This document shows, one piece after another, positions 1 through 7,076 of a stretch of 29,602 nt of DNA (positions within the stretch are counted from its first letter, which is position 1; each line of letters opens with the position of its first letter). The notes beneath the pieces are model-generated. The model saw nothing but the letters and a program-made list of their open reading frames with translations. It was not told the origin of the DNA and made no database searches. Both the position numbers and the translations under genes were made by a program. Origin of the DNA: Clostridiales bacterium UBA1316 (lineage in GTDB: Bacteria; Bacillota; Clostridia; Oscillospirales; Oscillospiraceae). The DNA lies in the NCBI GenBank assembly GCA_002307055.1, contig DBTM01000031.1, positions 1 through 29,602 on the forward strand, in the 5' to 3' direction.

Positions 1-1072
1 TTGCAGTCCGGGGGGCTGCCGTTGCTGCCGCGCGCGGAGCCGGCGCAGTCACAGCTGCCGCGCTTGCGGCATGCTCGGGCGCTTCGGGGCGCAGAACGGT
101 TTTTCCCGACGGCGTCTCTTTTCTTCCCGAATATTTATTGCGCGTATAGCCTTCCGCACCGGCACTGAGATAAAAGCCTTTTTCCATGAGCTGGTCAAAT
201 TCCAGGTCAATGACGGCTTTGAAGCTGCTGGGCTCATAGATAGCGTTGGGAAGCTCGCCGTATATTTGAATCAATTGCCTGATTTCATCCATTTCAGGGC
301 GCTTCATATTCATCATGAGATTCAGGGCCATTCCGGCCATCTGATCCTGCACGCACGCTCTGCCGTTTAACGGCTCCCGGGGCTTAATGCCCTCCATCTT
401 GGATTTGACAACCGGTTCAAGCGTGTTGACCGCGTTTTTCATCATGGTAATGGACTCGGGCAAAAAGGGCATACTGGTTATCTTAACATAAGGCAGGTCA
501 TCACTTTGAAAGCCAAGCATAGATGCCGTCAGCCTGAAGGCGGTGTCAAAATACAGCTTACGTGCTTTATGTACGGCAATATCTGCCTCGCCGCCGCCAT
601 AGACAACGGCCATCTTGGAGACCGCATATGCCTGCATACGCTGCAGATTTTTCCACTGATTGATGGCATAGCCGGTTTTATACTCTGTAACCCGGGCAAA
701 CACGGCTTGCCCGAAGCTGTCTTTAACTGTCAGGTTCCTCACCCAGAGCTCTTCAAGCCCAATTCCCTGAGCCGTACAGATATTGTCAATAATGCAGTCC
801 AGCGCGACCTTATCAAGCTCCGTGCTGAGCAGCGGCGCGCAATACGGATGGCAGTTGCGGATAAATTCTTTAAATGCAAGTGCTTTATCGAGAACATCTT
901 CACCTGCGCTCAAATGATGCTCGTATATTTGGGCACACTGCTCCCCGAAATATTTCAAATCAAATTCGGCAAAATGAATGAGCGTATGCCCCAATTGTAA
1001 TTCGTGTATTGAATTGCTTCCGGGAACGGAAAATGAAATGACATCTTTCATATAAACGATCCAGTCCGCCAT
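1..1072 (-). CDS. Unrecognised protein, N-terminal 357 residues (partial)
   Basis: An uninterrupted reading frame runs from an ATG at 1072 (MADWIVYMKD) to the left edge, so the C-terminus is missing. I do not recognise the family. The first ~315 residues look like a mixed globular domain with aromatic-rich segments and no signal peptide or membrane helix. A clear break follows into an Ala/Pro-rich linker (residues ~335-357), so another domain probably lies beyond the window. No zinc ligands, Walker motif or other catalytic signature was seen. No strong ribosome binding site precedes 1072; an in-frame ATG at 1051 is an alternative start. The plus-strand frames across this stretch are shorter, overlap this one and lack protein-like composition. 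The gene is divergent from the next one. I am sure it is coding and have no basis for a function. Confidence 0.75.
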   Translation of the reverse strand, partial: MADWIVYMKDVISFSVPGSNSIHELQLGHTLIHFAEFDLKYFGEQCAQIYEHHLSAGEDVLDKALAFKEFIRNCHPYCAPLLSTELDKVALDCIIDNICTAQGIGLEELWVRNLTVKDSFGQAVFARVTEYKTGYAINQWKNLQRMQAYAVSKMAVVYGGGEADIAVHKARKLYFDTAFRLTASMLGFQSDDLPYVKITSMPFLPESITMMKNAVNTLEPVVKSKMEGIKPREPLNGRACVQDQMAGMALNLMMNMKRPEMDEIRQLIQIYGELPNAIYEPSSFKAVIDLEFDQLMEKGFYLSAGAEGYTRNKYSGRKETPSGKTVLRPEAPEHAASAAAVTAPAPRAAATAAPRTA

Positions 1073-1238
1073 GCATGGCTATGATATAGTGTCATAAAGC
1101 ATGTCTCATCCGCAATGCGAGCAAAAGCGCTTGTTTAAAGCAAAATATTACAAAATCCTGCCATGTTGGATTTAATCTTAGCATACCGCATGTTTGTTTT
1201 CAATATGAATAATATTTCTTTACAATTAAAAAACAATG

Positions 1239-1267
1239 TTGTATTTCACCAATTGATGGGATATAAT
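1239..1267 (+). promoter_or_regulatory. Sigma-A-type promoter
   Basis: TTGTAT (1239-1244), a 17-nt spacer and a perfect TATAAT (1262-1267). It lies 69 nt before the ATG at 1337 and inside the longer reading frame that could be opened from 1163. This argues that translation starts at 1337. Confidence 0.65.
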
Positions 1268-1336
1268 TTTTCAAGAATATATCGACGAAATTCAGCAAGT
1301 GCCGGCAAAGACCGACATGAGATTGGCGGTTTAGTT

Positions 1337-1984
1337 ATGACCTTTACAAATGAATCTGCTGCGTTAGCTGAGCTGACGGACATGATCCTGAAGGCAGGGG
1401 CTAACCTTTTTAAAGCGACTAAATATCTTTACGCGCTGACAGCGGAAAACTACTATAACTGCAATATTAAGGACTTTTTTACGGTCATTCTGAACAACAT
1501 CTTTAATGCCGATATTATGAGCGCTTTCCATATCACCATTGACAATGAACAATGCACCGCGATGAATACACGCGCCTATTTTGACGTATTCCGGCTGATC
1601 ATTTACAGCTTTGCCGTCAGGCTTCCGGTTCTTTGCCATGACGAGGTCAAAGGTGAATTTATGAGCGCCAAGCAAGTTTCCGCCGTTTATGATGCGGTGA
1701 TGGAAAAGGGCGTTGTCAATCATTGCGACGCCATTAGCGAAAGCTTCGCGCAAATAGCCTCAGATGTGAAAAAGGGAAAGAATATCGCTCCTTACAGCTC
1801 CGAATGGTTTCGGACGTATATATTCACAATGATTCCGGAGCTGGCTGAGATCAACAATCATAATCTCTTCTTCATCGGCGCCGCCGACATGCTGTTTTCG
1901 CTCTATTATATCTGCCTGGAAAATGAATTTGAAAAACGCCTTAAAACATTAGTAATCCCCGAAACCGTCCCTTCGGGCAGTTGA
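1337..1984 (+). CDS. Unrecognised 215-residue protein
   Basis: The frame is open from 1163, but I place the start at the ATG at 1337 (MTFTNESAAL). A good promoter (1239-1267) lies inside the longer frame, and no ribosome binding site precedes 1163. The SD-like sequence before 1337 is only weak (GGCGG about 7-10 nt upstream). The product looks soluble and mostly helical, with conserved-looking aromatic stretches and no signal peptide, membrane helix or metal-binding cluster. I do not recognise the family. A minus-strand frame inside it (1364-1753) was judged a shadow. The next gene's promoter overlaps its stop codon (-35 at 1981-1986), so the two genes are separately promoted but may be co-transcribed. 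Confidence 0.65.
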   Translation: MTFTNESAALAELTDMILKAGANLFKATKYLYALTAENYYNCNIKDFFTVILNNIFNADIMSAFHITIDNEQCTAMNTRAYFDVFRLIIYSFAVRLPVLCHDEVKGEFMSAKQVSAVYDAVMEKGVVNHCDAISESFAQIASDVKKGKNIAPYSSEWFRTYIFTMIPELAEINNHNLFFIGAADMLFSLYYICLENEFEKRLKTLVIPETVPSGS

Positions 1985-2009
1985 CTTTTATCCAGCGGCA
2001 CTATATAAT
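1981..2009 (+). promoter_or_regulatory. Sigma-A-type promoter for the coiled-coil/bactofilin pair
   Basis: TTGACT (1981-1986), a 17-nt spacer and a perfect TATAAT (2004-2009). The -35 box overlaps the stop codon of the preceding gene. The start codon of the next gene is 83 nt downstream of the -10. Confidence 0.75.
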
Positions 2010-2091
2010 AAACGTCATGTTTGTACCTTATAAATCGACATAATACGCCTGAATTTGAATACTATTCAAAAACCCGTCTGGAGTGAAGAGA

Positions 2092-2667
2092 ATGTATTTT
2101 GGGAGCGTAAGATTTTTCCGTCACCTTATCATCACGGTTCTGGTTCTGCTCATTGTTATTCCGGCCTTTTTTGCGTTCTATTATGGATCTAAATACAATT
2201 CAACGAATAGTAAGCTTACCGAAGTACAGGAAATTGTCAGTAAATATGACAAGACGGGGCAAAATGAACTGGTTGACAGCCTCAGTCAGCTGCTCGACAG
2301 CTCTTTCAACACGCAGATACCGGCATTTCAGCAAAAAGTTGATGACTCCCTTGAGGAGCAGATCCATACACTTCAGAGGCAGATGGACGATTCCTTAAAG
2401 ACCCAGATGGCCTCGCTCCAAAAAAAGATTGATGATTCGTTTGCGAATAATACGAGTAAAATAAACGATAAGCAGTCCAATAGCCAGCAGCAGCTGTCCG
2501 GCTTGATAAAAACACAGACAGCAGCGATTCAAAAGGCTCTCGACAAGAAGATGGACGAAAAGGCAGCCGAAATAATTAAACAATTCAATGAAACCATTAA
2601 TAATCAGGTTGCGTCGCTCCAGCAGCAGATTGATGCGCTTAAAGCCACTGAAGCCGGCAACGGATAA
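2092..2667 (+). CDS. Membrane-anchored coiled-coil protein
   Basis: 191 residues from the ATG at 2092, which sits 7-8 nt after GGAG (2080-2083). An in-frame GTG at 2083 overlaps that ribosome binding site and is rejected as the start. Residues ~11-31 form a single uncleaved membrane anchor (HLIITVLVLLIVIPAFFAFYY), with basic residues before it, so the rest is probably extracytoplasmic. Residues ~40-188 are a Gln/Asp/Lys-rich helical rod. It contains three consecutive 15-residue repeats plus a partial fourth (residues 68-117) of the form hydrophobic-D-[DS]-S-[LF]-x-x-Q-[IM]-x-x-[LF]-Q-x-x. I do not recognise a named family. It lies 86 nt upstream of a bactofilin with no hairpin between them, so co-transcription and a cell-shape or envelope role are possible but inferred. 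Confidence 0.8.
   Translation: MYFGSVRFFRHLIITVLVLLIVIPAFFAFYYGSKYNSTNSKLTEVQEIVSKYDKTGQNELVDSLSQLLDSSFNTQIPAFQQKVDDSLEEQIHTLQRQMDDSLKTQMASLQKKIDDSFANNTSKINDKQSNSQQQLSGLIKTQTAAIQKALDKKMDEKAAEIIKQFNETINNQVASLQQQIDALKATEAGNG
2293..2442 (+). repeat. In-frame 45-nt tandem repeat (15-residue coiled-coil unit)
   Basis: Three full units start at 2293, 2338 and 2383, and a partial fourth starts at 2428. At DNA level the units have diverged, but the encoded pattern is strict: a Ser four residues after the previous unit, Gln at position 8 and Gln at position 13. A 15-residue period (15/4 = 3.75 residues per turn) differs from the common heptad. Confidence 0.7.
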
Positions 2668-2753
2668 AACTCTCGTGCGATTTGTTCCGGACATATATCA
2701 ACGATGTGAATTTTTGCTTTGCAATTATCATCATTAAGAACAGGAGAACTCAT

Positions 2754-3551
2754 ATGGGTCTGAAAGAGAATTTTAATCAGGCACTTAAGGAATTGATCAG
2801 CAAAGGCGGCCTTGTAGGCTCCGAGCTGGAGGAAAAATCCAAGACCAAGTCCAATCTGGATTCTTACTTAGATATGCCCTCCGCACCGACAGCCGAAGCA
2901 GCCACCCACGGCCGCAGTGTCTCGGCCTTTGATCAAGCTTCTTCTGATATCGCAATGAGCGTCGCCGACACCGACTGGACGAATCCACCGAACTTTGAGG
3001 ATCGCACCGCTTATACCGCCGATAGTTATACATCTGCTCAAAGCGGTGATTACGGCAAATTATTCCGTCAGGCTGATGAAATGACGGTTATATCTAAAAG
3101 CACCATGATCGTCGGTGATATCCGCACGCTGGCGAACATCACAATCGACGGCAACGTCCGCGGCAAGGTCGATGTCCTTAAAGACGCCAATATACGCGGC
3201 ATGCTGATCGGCGACCTCGTCTGCAGCAACACCGAAATGAAAGGTTCTTCCATCCAGGGCAACGTGTTTGCCAAGGGCAGCACCTATATCGATAACGATT
3301 CCATCCTGCTCGGCGACCTGACGGCTCAATTTGCGAGCATTGACGGCAAGGTCAAGGGCAATATTGAAATCGGCAGCAAAATTGAACTGCATCCGAATGC
3401 CATCGTCGCCGGAAACATCAACACCAACACCATTTCCATCGCCGACGGCGCGAATATCAAGGGCTTCATCAACACAACCTTCTTAAAAGAGCATGGCGAC
3501 AGCGCTTTCCCGAAGCAGGTCGTCATGGTCAATGAGAATGTGGACGCGTAA
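2754..3551 (+). CDS. Bactofilin family cytoskeletal protein
   Basis: 265 residues from the ATG at 2754, preceded by AGGAGA (2742-2747). The frame is open further upstream, but no earlier start has a ribosome binding site. Residues ~1-105 are a low-complexity, probably disordered N-terminal tail. Residues ~108-240 are a bactofilin (DUF583) right-handed beta-helix, recognisable from short repeating strands such as MIVGDIRTLANITIDGNVRG, DANIRGMLIGDLVCSN, SSIQGNVFAKGS and GKVKGNIEIGSKI, where Gly/Asn turns recur every ~17-20 residues. The C-terminal ~20 residues form a short tail. Bactofilins polymerise without nucleotide and scaffold envelope enzymes at the inner membrane face. The long N-tail is unusual but not exceptional. 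The upstream membrane coiled-coil protein is a candidate partner. A strong terminator follows at 3574. Confidence 0.88.
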   Translation: MGLKENFNQALKELISKGGLVGSELEEKSKTKSNLDSYLDMPSAPTAEAATHGRSVSAFDQASSDIAMSVADTDWTNPPNFEDRTAYTADSYTSAQSGDYGKLFRQADEMTVISKSTMIVGDIRTLANITIDGNVRGKVDVLKDANIRGMLIGDLVCSNTEMKGSSIQGNVFAKGSTYIDNDSILLGDLTAQFASIDGKVKGNIEIGSKIELHPNAIVAGNINTNTISIADGANIKGFINTTFLKEHGDSAFPKQVVMVNENVDA

Positions 3552-3573
3552 GCGATAACAAATATCCGATAAT

Positions 3574-3605
3574 ACAGAAGCCGGCTGATATCAGCCGGCT
3601 TCTGT
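3574..3605. terminator. Bidirectional hairpin terminator
   Basis: A perfect 32-nt palindrome (ACAGAAGCCGGCTGA and its complement) lies between the convergent bactofilin and acetyltransferase genes. The flanking T-tracts are short, so its efficiency is uncertain, but its place between convergent stops supports a shared terminator. Confidence 0.7.
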
Positions 3606-3616
3606 TTACATCATTT

Positions 3617-4114
3617 TCAACTGATAATTTTCTGATATTCCAGGACATCCAGCAGCTTCCCGAATTTTATGCCGACTTCTTTATAATGGGCGCATTTAAT
3701 AAAGCCGTTCTTCTCAAATAACTTTATACTGCTGGTATTATCCCCGCTGATGCCGGCAATCACGACATGGATGCCTTTTTCCTTTGCGTAGCGCTCAATA
3801 TGCTGCAGGGCTACGCTGCCAATGCCTTTTGCGCTGCATTCGGCTCTTAAATAGATGCTGATTTCAGCTGTGCAACTGTATGCCTCCCGCGTTTTCCACT
3901 GCCGGAGCGACACATAACCACATAAGCCTGTATCGTCTTGTATTATATACGTCCTGTAAAGATCATTCTTGGAGAAAACCAGTTCCCGCATTTCCTCCGC
4001 TGTCAGGGTGTGTAAATGCCACGTCGCCGTTGTATTCAAGACATAATAATTGTAAATGTCCAAAACCTCATTGAGGCGGGCTTCGTTTAATTCTTCAAAA
4101 TATATGTTATTCAT
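3617..4114 (-). CDS. GNAT-family N-acetyltransferase, phosphinothricin acetyltransferase-like
   Basis: 165 residues from the ATG at 4114 (MNNIYFEELN). GGAG lies 8-9 nt upstream of this start, and that GGAG follows directly on an earlier in-frame ATG at 4129, which is therefore less likely. The fold is a single GNAT domain: residues 1-25 give the N-terminal strand and helix (EVLDIYNYYVLNTTATWH, typical of the Pat/Bar branch), GYVSLRQWK is the central strand, ECSAKGIGSVALQ is the acetyl-CoA pyrophosphate loop, and SIKLFEKNGF is the C-terminal signature. Pat-like enzymes N-acetylate small amines or amino-acid analogues; the substrate here is not predictable. It is convergent with the bactofilin and divergent from the manganese catalase. 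Confidence 0.87.
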   Translation of the reverse strand: MNNIYFEELNEARLNEVLDIYNYYVLNTTATWHLHTLTAEEMRELVFSKNDLYRTYIIQDDTGLCGYVSLRQWKTREAYSCTAEISIYLRAECSAKGIGSVALQHIERYAKEKGIHVVIAGISGDNTSSIKLFEKNGFIKCAHYKEVGIKFGKLLDVLEYQKIIS

Positions 4115-4155
4115 TATCGTCTGCTCCATTTAGATTTACCGGCCAAATTATAAAA

Positions 4156-4183
4156 ATTATACTCCAAACGCAGTAGATAACAA
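4156..4183 (-). promoter_or_regulatory. Promoter for the GNAT gene
   Basis: On the minus strand: TTGTTA, a 16-nt spacer and TATAAT, with the -10 about 42 nt before the chosen ATG. The surrounding AT-rich sequence is partly palindromic, which I do not interpret further. Confidence 0.5.
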
Positions 4184-4287
4184 CTGACATTGTCTACGAA
4201 AATTCTCGTTATCACACGTGCATCTGTAATAAGAATTGTTTTCCTGATGAATACTAACATCGTAATTACATTCACAGGAGGAAAACT

Positions 4288-5022
4288 ATGTTCAAGCACG
4301 AAAAGCAGTTATTGAAGGATGTCAGGGTTGACAGGATTAATCCAAATTACGCGAATATGATGCAGGAACAGATTGGCGGGGCGCATGGGGAGCTGAAGGC
4401 GGCGATGCAGTATATGTCGCAGAGCTTCCGGATTAAGGATGAGCGGATTAAGGATTTGTTTCTGGATATCGCGTCTGAGGAGCTGTGCCATATGGAGATG
4501 GTGGCGACACTTGTCAACCTCCTGAACGGGCATCAGGTTGACGCCATGGGTACCACAGCGGGCAATATACAAGCCTCTGTCCAGACAGGGCTGACACCGG
4601 CGCTCACCAACGCGTCGGGCTATCCCTGGACGGGGGCTTATATGGAGTGCACCGGCGACCTCGCTGCGGATATTATCTCCAATATTGCCGCCGAGCAGAG
4701 GGCGAAGGTTGTGTATCAGTACCTTTACCGCCAAATTAACGACAGCGGCGTGCGCGAAGCCATCGACTTTCTTCTGAACCGCGAGGAGGCGCACAATACG
4801 CTTTTCAGGCAGGCGTTTAACATGCTTGAGGAAACAGGGTCTCTGGCCGATTGGGGCGTCACGCAAGATTCCAAGCAGTATTTTAATTTATCCACGCCGG
4901 GCCAGTATTTTGACCAGAACAATCTCTCCAATCCCAAGCCGCCGAAATTCAATATCCCAAACCAACCGAATCAGAATCAGAACCAGTGGCAGAATCCACA
5001 GAATTATACGATGACACATTAA
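4288..5022 (+). CDS. Manganese catalase (CotJC-like)
   Basis: 244 residues from the ATG at 4288, with AGGAGG (4276-4281) upstream. It is a ferritin-like four-helix di-manganese catalase that decomposes hydrogen peroxide. Putative metal ligands are visible in family spacing: Glu35 (HGELKA), Glu65 and His68 (SEELCHME), Glu136 (AAEQRAK) and His169 (REEAHN). The 33-residue gap between the last two equals that in characterised Mn catalases. The C-terminal ~45 residues are Pro/Asn/Gln-rich (PNQPNQNQNQWQNPQN) and probably disordered, in place of the longer C-terminal arm of larger catalases. In spore formers, close relatives are coat-associated CotJC proteins, but cotJA and cotJB are not adjacent here. 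It appears monocistronic. Confidence 0.9.
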   Translation: MFKHEKQLLKDVRVDRINPNYANMMQEQIGGAHGELKAAMQYMSQSFRIKDERIKDLFLDIASEELCHMEMVATLVNLLNGHQVDAMGTTAGNIQASVQTGLTPALTNASGYPWTGAYMECTGDLAADIISNIAAEQRAKVVYQYLYRQINDSGVREAIDFLLNREEAHNTLFRQAFNMLEETGSLADWGVTQDSKQYFNLSTPGQYFDQNNLSNPKPPKFNIPNQPNQNQNQWQNPQNYTMTH

Positions 5023-5053
5023 TCCTAGGGCGACTGTATAAATGCGGGGACGG

Positions 5054-5070
5054 GGACGGGAAACCCGTCC
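5054..5070. other. Short GC-rich hairpin after the catalase gene
   Basis: GGACGGG-AAA-CCCGTCC forms a perfect 7-bp stem. It follows a GGGGAC direct repeat and has no T-run. It may stabilise the catalase mRNA 3' end or be a repeat remnant. Confidence 0.4.
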
Positions 5071-5092
5071 TCTACAAAACACCAGTATGCTC

Positions 5093-5121
5093 TTGTGAAA
5101 GTACGGTTGTATTGTTATGAT
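5093..5121 (+). promoter_or_regulatory. Promoter for the NUDIX gene
   Basis: TTGTGA (5093-5098), a 17-nt spacer and TATGAT (5116-5121), with the -10 34 nt before the ATG at 5156. The longer open frame starting at 5117 overlaps the -10, which supports the later start. Confidence 0.6.
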
Positions 5122-5155
5122 ATATAAATACATAAAACATAAGCGGGGTAAAACT

Positions 5156-5635
5156 ATGGGTATCAGAAGTACGGCAAAAGCAATTATTATTGACAGCGGC
5201 AAGGTCCTGCTGAATAAATGCTATGATGAAAATAACGGAGAATACTACGTCTTGCCCGGCGGCGGACAGAATACATATGAGACACTGCAGGACGCCATTG
5301 TCAGGGAATGCCTTGAGGAGACAGGCTATACGGTATATCCTGTCCGGTTTGCCGCGCTGTGCGAGGTCATTTGCGACAATGTCAGCTTTAGAGATCAGCA
5401 TGCGGATTACGCGCATAAAATGTACCACATTTTTATCTGCGGCTTGAAAAACAGCACCAGATTACAGCCGACGGAGATTGACAATATGCAGCTCGGCAGT
5501 GCGTGGATCGACATTCCGGCGCTGGATAAAATCCGGCTGCTGCCCACTGCGCTGGGTGAAAATATACAAAAGGTGCTTGATGGTGTGTCACCCGTTTTTT
5601 TGGGCTCGGAGCATATTCGTTATAACCATGGGTAA
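5156..5635 (+). CDS. NUDIX hydrolase
   Basis: 159 residues from the ATG at 5156 (MGIRSTAKAI), preceded by GGGGT at 5145-5149. The complete Nudix box is present: G-x5-E-x7-R-E-C-L-E-E-T-G-Y (in PGGGQNTYETLQDAIVRECL and the residues after it). It carries the glutamates that bind magnesium for hydrolysis of a nucleoside diphosphate linked to another group. It is a single-domain enzyme of ordinary length with no substrate-determining extension, so the substrate (oxidised nucleotide, NADH, sugar nucleotide) cannot be assigned. It sits alone with its own promoter and is convergent with the molybdenum hydroxylase operon, separated by palindromic repeats. Confidence 0.88.
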   Translation: MGIRSTAKAIIIDSGKVLLNKCYDENNGEYYVLPGGGQNTYETLQDAIVRECLEETGYTVYPVRFAALCEVICDNVSFRDQHADYAHKMYHIFICGLKNSTRLQPTEIDNMQLGSAWIDIPALDKIRLLPTALGENIQKVLDGVSPVFLGSEHIRYNHG

Positions 5636-5655
5636 GGGCCGCAAGCGGCATGGAA

Positions 5656-5733
5656 GCCGCCCGCTACGGTATAATGTATAACAATGACAATGCGGCTTGA
5701 GCATTGTTGTAGCGGCGGGCTTACACGCCCGCC
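5656..5733. repeat. Clustered intergenic palindromes
   Basis: Three pairings are visible between convergent genes. GCCGCCCGCTAC (5656-5667) is nearly complementary to GTAGCGGCGGGC (5709-5720). ACAATGC/GCATTGT form an inner hairpin. GGCGGGC-ttacac-GCCCGCC (5714-5733) forms a 7-bp stem followed by TTCTTAT. The last may serve as a terminator. The style resembles the palindromes at 14229-14286 and 29411-29497. Confidence 0.55.
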
Positions 5734-5757
5734 TTCTTATGCTACGCGGCAATTACA

Positions 5758-6237
5758 TTATAATGCCGGTATTTCGCCGCTGATGACGGATCTGATGGCT
5801 TTACCGATTTCTTCGTAGCTGGTGCAGCGGCAGATATTGCTCTGGAGCCACTCGTCAATGACGATGTCCGGTGGAGCGGGTCTCAATTGAGCTAACGCGT
5901 GGCAGACCATCAGAAAGCCGGAGGTGCAATAACCGCACTGAAAGGCGAATTTTTCGATAAACGCCCGCTGGACGGGCGTGTTTTTTATGCCCTCGATTGT
6001 TGTAATCTCATGACTTATGGCTTCGGCAGTCAGCATCAGGCAGGACTTCACGGGATTGCCGTCAACAAGCACGGTGCATGCCCCGCAGTCTCCGTTCAGG
6101 CACCCGGGTTTTGCCCCGGTCAGGCCCAGTTGCTCTCTGAGCGTATCGAGCAAAATGGCAGACGGGCGGACGATGACTTCCTGCTCAAGGTCATTGATCT
6201 TGAGCCTTACTGCATTCTTTTCATTCAGCATAAGCAT
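5758..6237 (-). CDS. xdhC: Molybdenum hydroxylase 2Fe-2S subunit (xanthine dehydrogenase family)
   Basis: 159 residues, the usual length for the small subunit of three-subunit molybdenum hydroxylases. Both 2Fe-2S clusters are visible. The plant-ferredoxin-like N-terminal domain has Cys46, Cys51, Cys54 and Cys66 (GCLNGDCGAC...KSC). The helical domain has Cys101, Cys104, Cys136 and Cys138 (FQCGYC and NICRC). It carries electrons from the molybdenum site to the FAD subunit. The start overlaps the end of the FAD-subunit gene by 13 nt; an in-frame ATG at 6231 is an alternative. It is last of three minus-strand genes in the order Mo, FAD, Fe-S. The gene name follows E. coli usage, and xanthine as substrate is inferred only. 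Confidence 0.9.
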   Translation of the reverse strand: MLMLNEKNAVRLKINDLEQEVIVRPSAILLDTLREQLGLTGAKPGCLNGDCGACTVLVDGNPVKSCLMLTAEAISHEITTIEGIKNTPVQRAFIEKFAFQCGYCTSGFLMVCHALAQLRPAPPDIVIDEWLQSNICRCTSYEEIGKAIRSVISGEIPAL

Positions 6238-7076
6238 GGAATATCAGCTTTCTTAACGGCTTCCAGAATACCTGCCACTGTATTTTTTAAGATAAACCTG
6301 CGGTATTCCGCGGAAGCAATACTATTATTTTGAATAACACCTGAAAACGCCTCGGCAAACAGCTCGGCTCGCTTTGGGAAGGGATAATTAAGGTCAGCCA
6401 GTATTTTTTCAGCGCCGATATCTCTGAACGGGTACGGCGCGAGTCCCGAAAAGGCGATTCTTAAAGCGCCGTCGGCGATGATCGCCGCCGCTGTGAGGAG
6501 CGGATAATCAATTTTCTCGTTTTTTGTCTTTTTCTCGTGGAAATACGGCGCTAACGCCATTTTTTTTGATACAGCCGTCTGAACAAGGAGCTCTCCTTGA
6601 GGCAGCTGCAGCTTTTCGTTAAAAACAGTATGAATTGAATTGCTCTTCAATCCATTAACACCAAACGAAATAACGCCAGCATCGGTCAATAAAAGGGGTA
6701 GAATTGCTTCGCGGTAGATAATTGCTGACATCAGGTTACCGCCCAGCGTGATCTTGTTCTGCATGGTGTGGTCGGCGATGCGTCCGGCGGTTTTTTCAAG
6801 GAGAGGGAACTTTTTTGATGCAATAATTTCGGCTAAGGTCAAGGATGCGCCGAATATCACATTGTCCCCAGCCTCGTCAAGCGCCGTGCACTGCGGTATC
6901 CCTTTGAGATCAATCACCGCGCCGAAACGGAGATTACCGGTGCGCGCCATACTGAGGAGCTCGCTGCCTCCGCCGTAGTACACCGGCCTTTTACCCGCGC
7001 CGCTGAGCTGACTGTACAGTTCGGCGGCTTCCTTGAGTGTGTCCGGTCTGTAATACACAAAATCAAAGGGTATCAT
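6225..7076 (-). CDS. xdhB: Molybdenum hydroxylase FAD-binding subunit
   Basis: 283 residues from the ATG at 7076. This ATG overlaps the TGA of the upstream Mo-subunit gene as ATGA, a translational-coupling arrangement preferred over the longer frame opening at 7103. It is the CO dehydrogenase/xanthine dehydrogenase medium-subunit FAD domain: DFVYYRPDTLKEAAEL opens the domain, VYYGGGSELLSMAR is the first FAD-binding loop, and TMQNKITLGGNLMSA is the second FAD/pyrophosphate loop. The C-terminal ~90 residues form the usual FAD-subunit tail. It passes electrons from the 2Fe-2S subunit to NAD+ or another acceptor. No frame damage is seen. Confidence 0.9.
   Translation of the reverse strand: MIPFDFVYYRPDTLKEAAELYSQLSGAGKRPVYYGGGSELLSMARTGNLRFGAVIDLKGIPQCTALDEAGDNVIFGASLTLAEIIASKKFPLLEKTAGRIADHTMQNKITLGGNLMSAIIYREAILPLLLTDAGVISFGVNGLKSNSIHTVFNEKLQLPQGELLVQTAVSKKMALAPYFHEKKTKNEKIDYPLLTAAAIIADGALRIAFSGLAPYPFRDIGAEKILADLNYPFPKRAELFAEAFSGVIQNNSIASAEYRRFILKNTVAGILEAVKKADIPCLC

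Noticed and set aside
506..1000. 164-codon plus-strand frame
   Set aside because: The minus strand is open across the whole 1-1072 stretch with a better amino-acid pattern; this frame is its complement.
1364..1753. 129-codon minus-strand frame inside the unrecognised gene at 1337-1984
   Set aside because: The plus-strand frame is longer, has a promoter and more protein-like composition.
4144..4166. PerR/Fur-type operator upstream of the manganese catalase
   Set aside because: The AT-rich partial palindrome is explained by the -10 region of the divergent GNAT promoter and does not match an operator convincingly.
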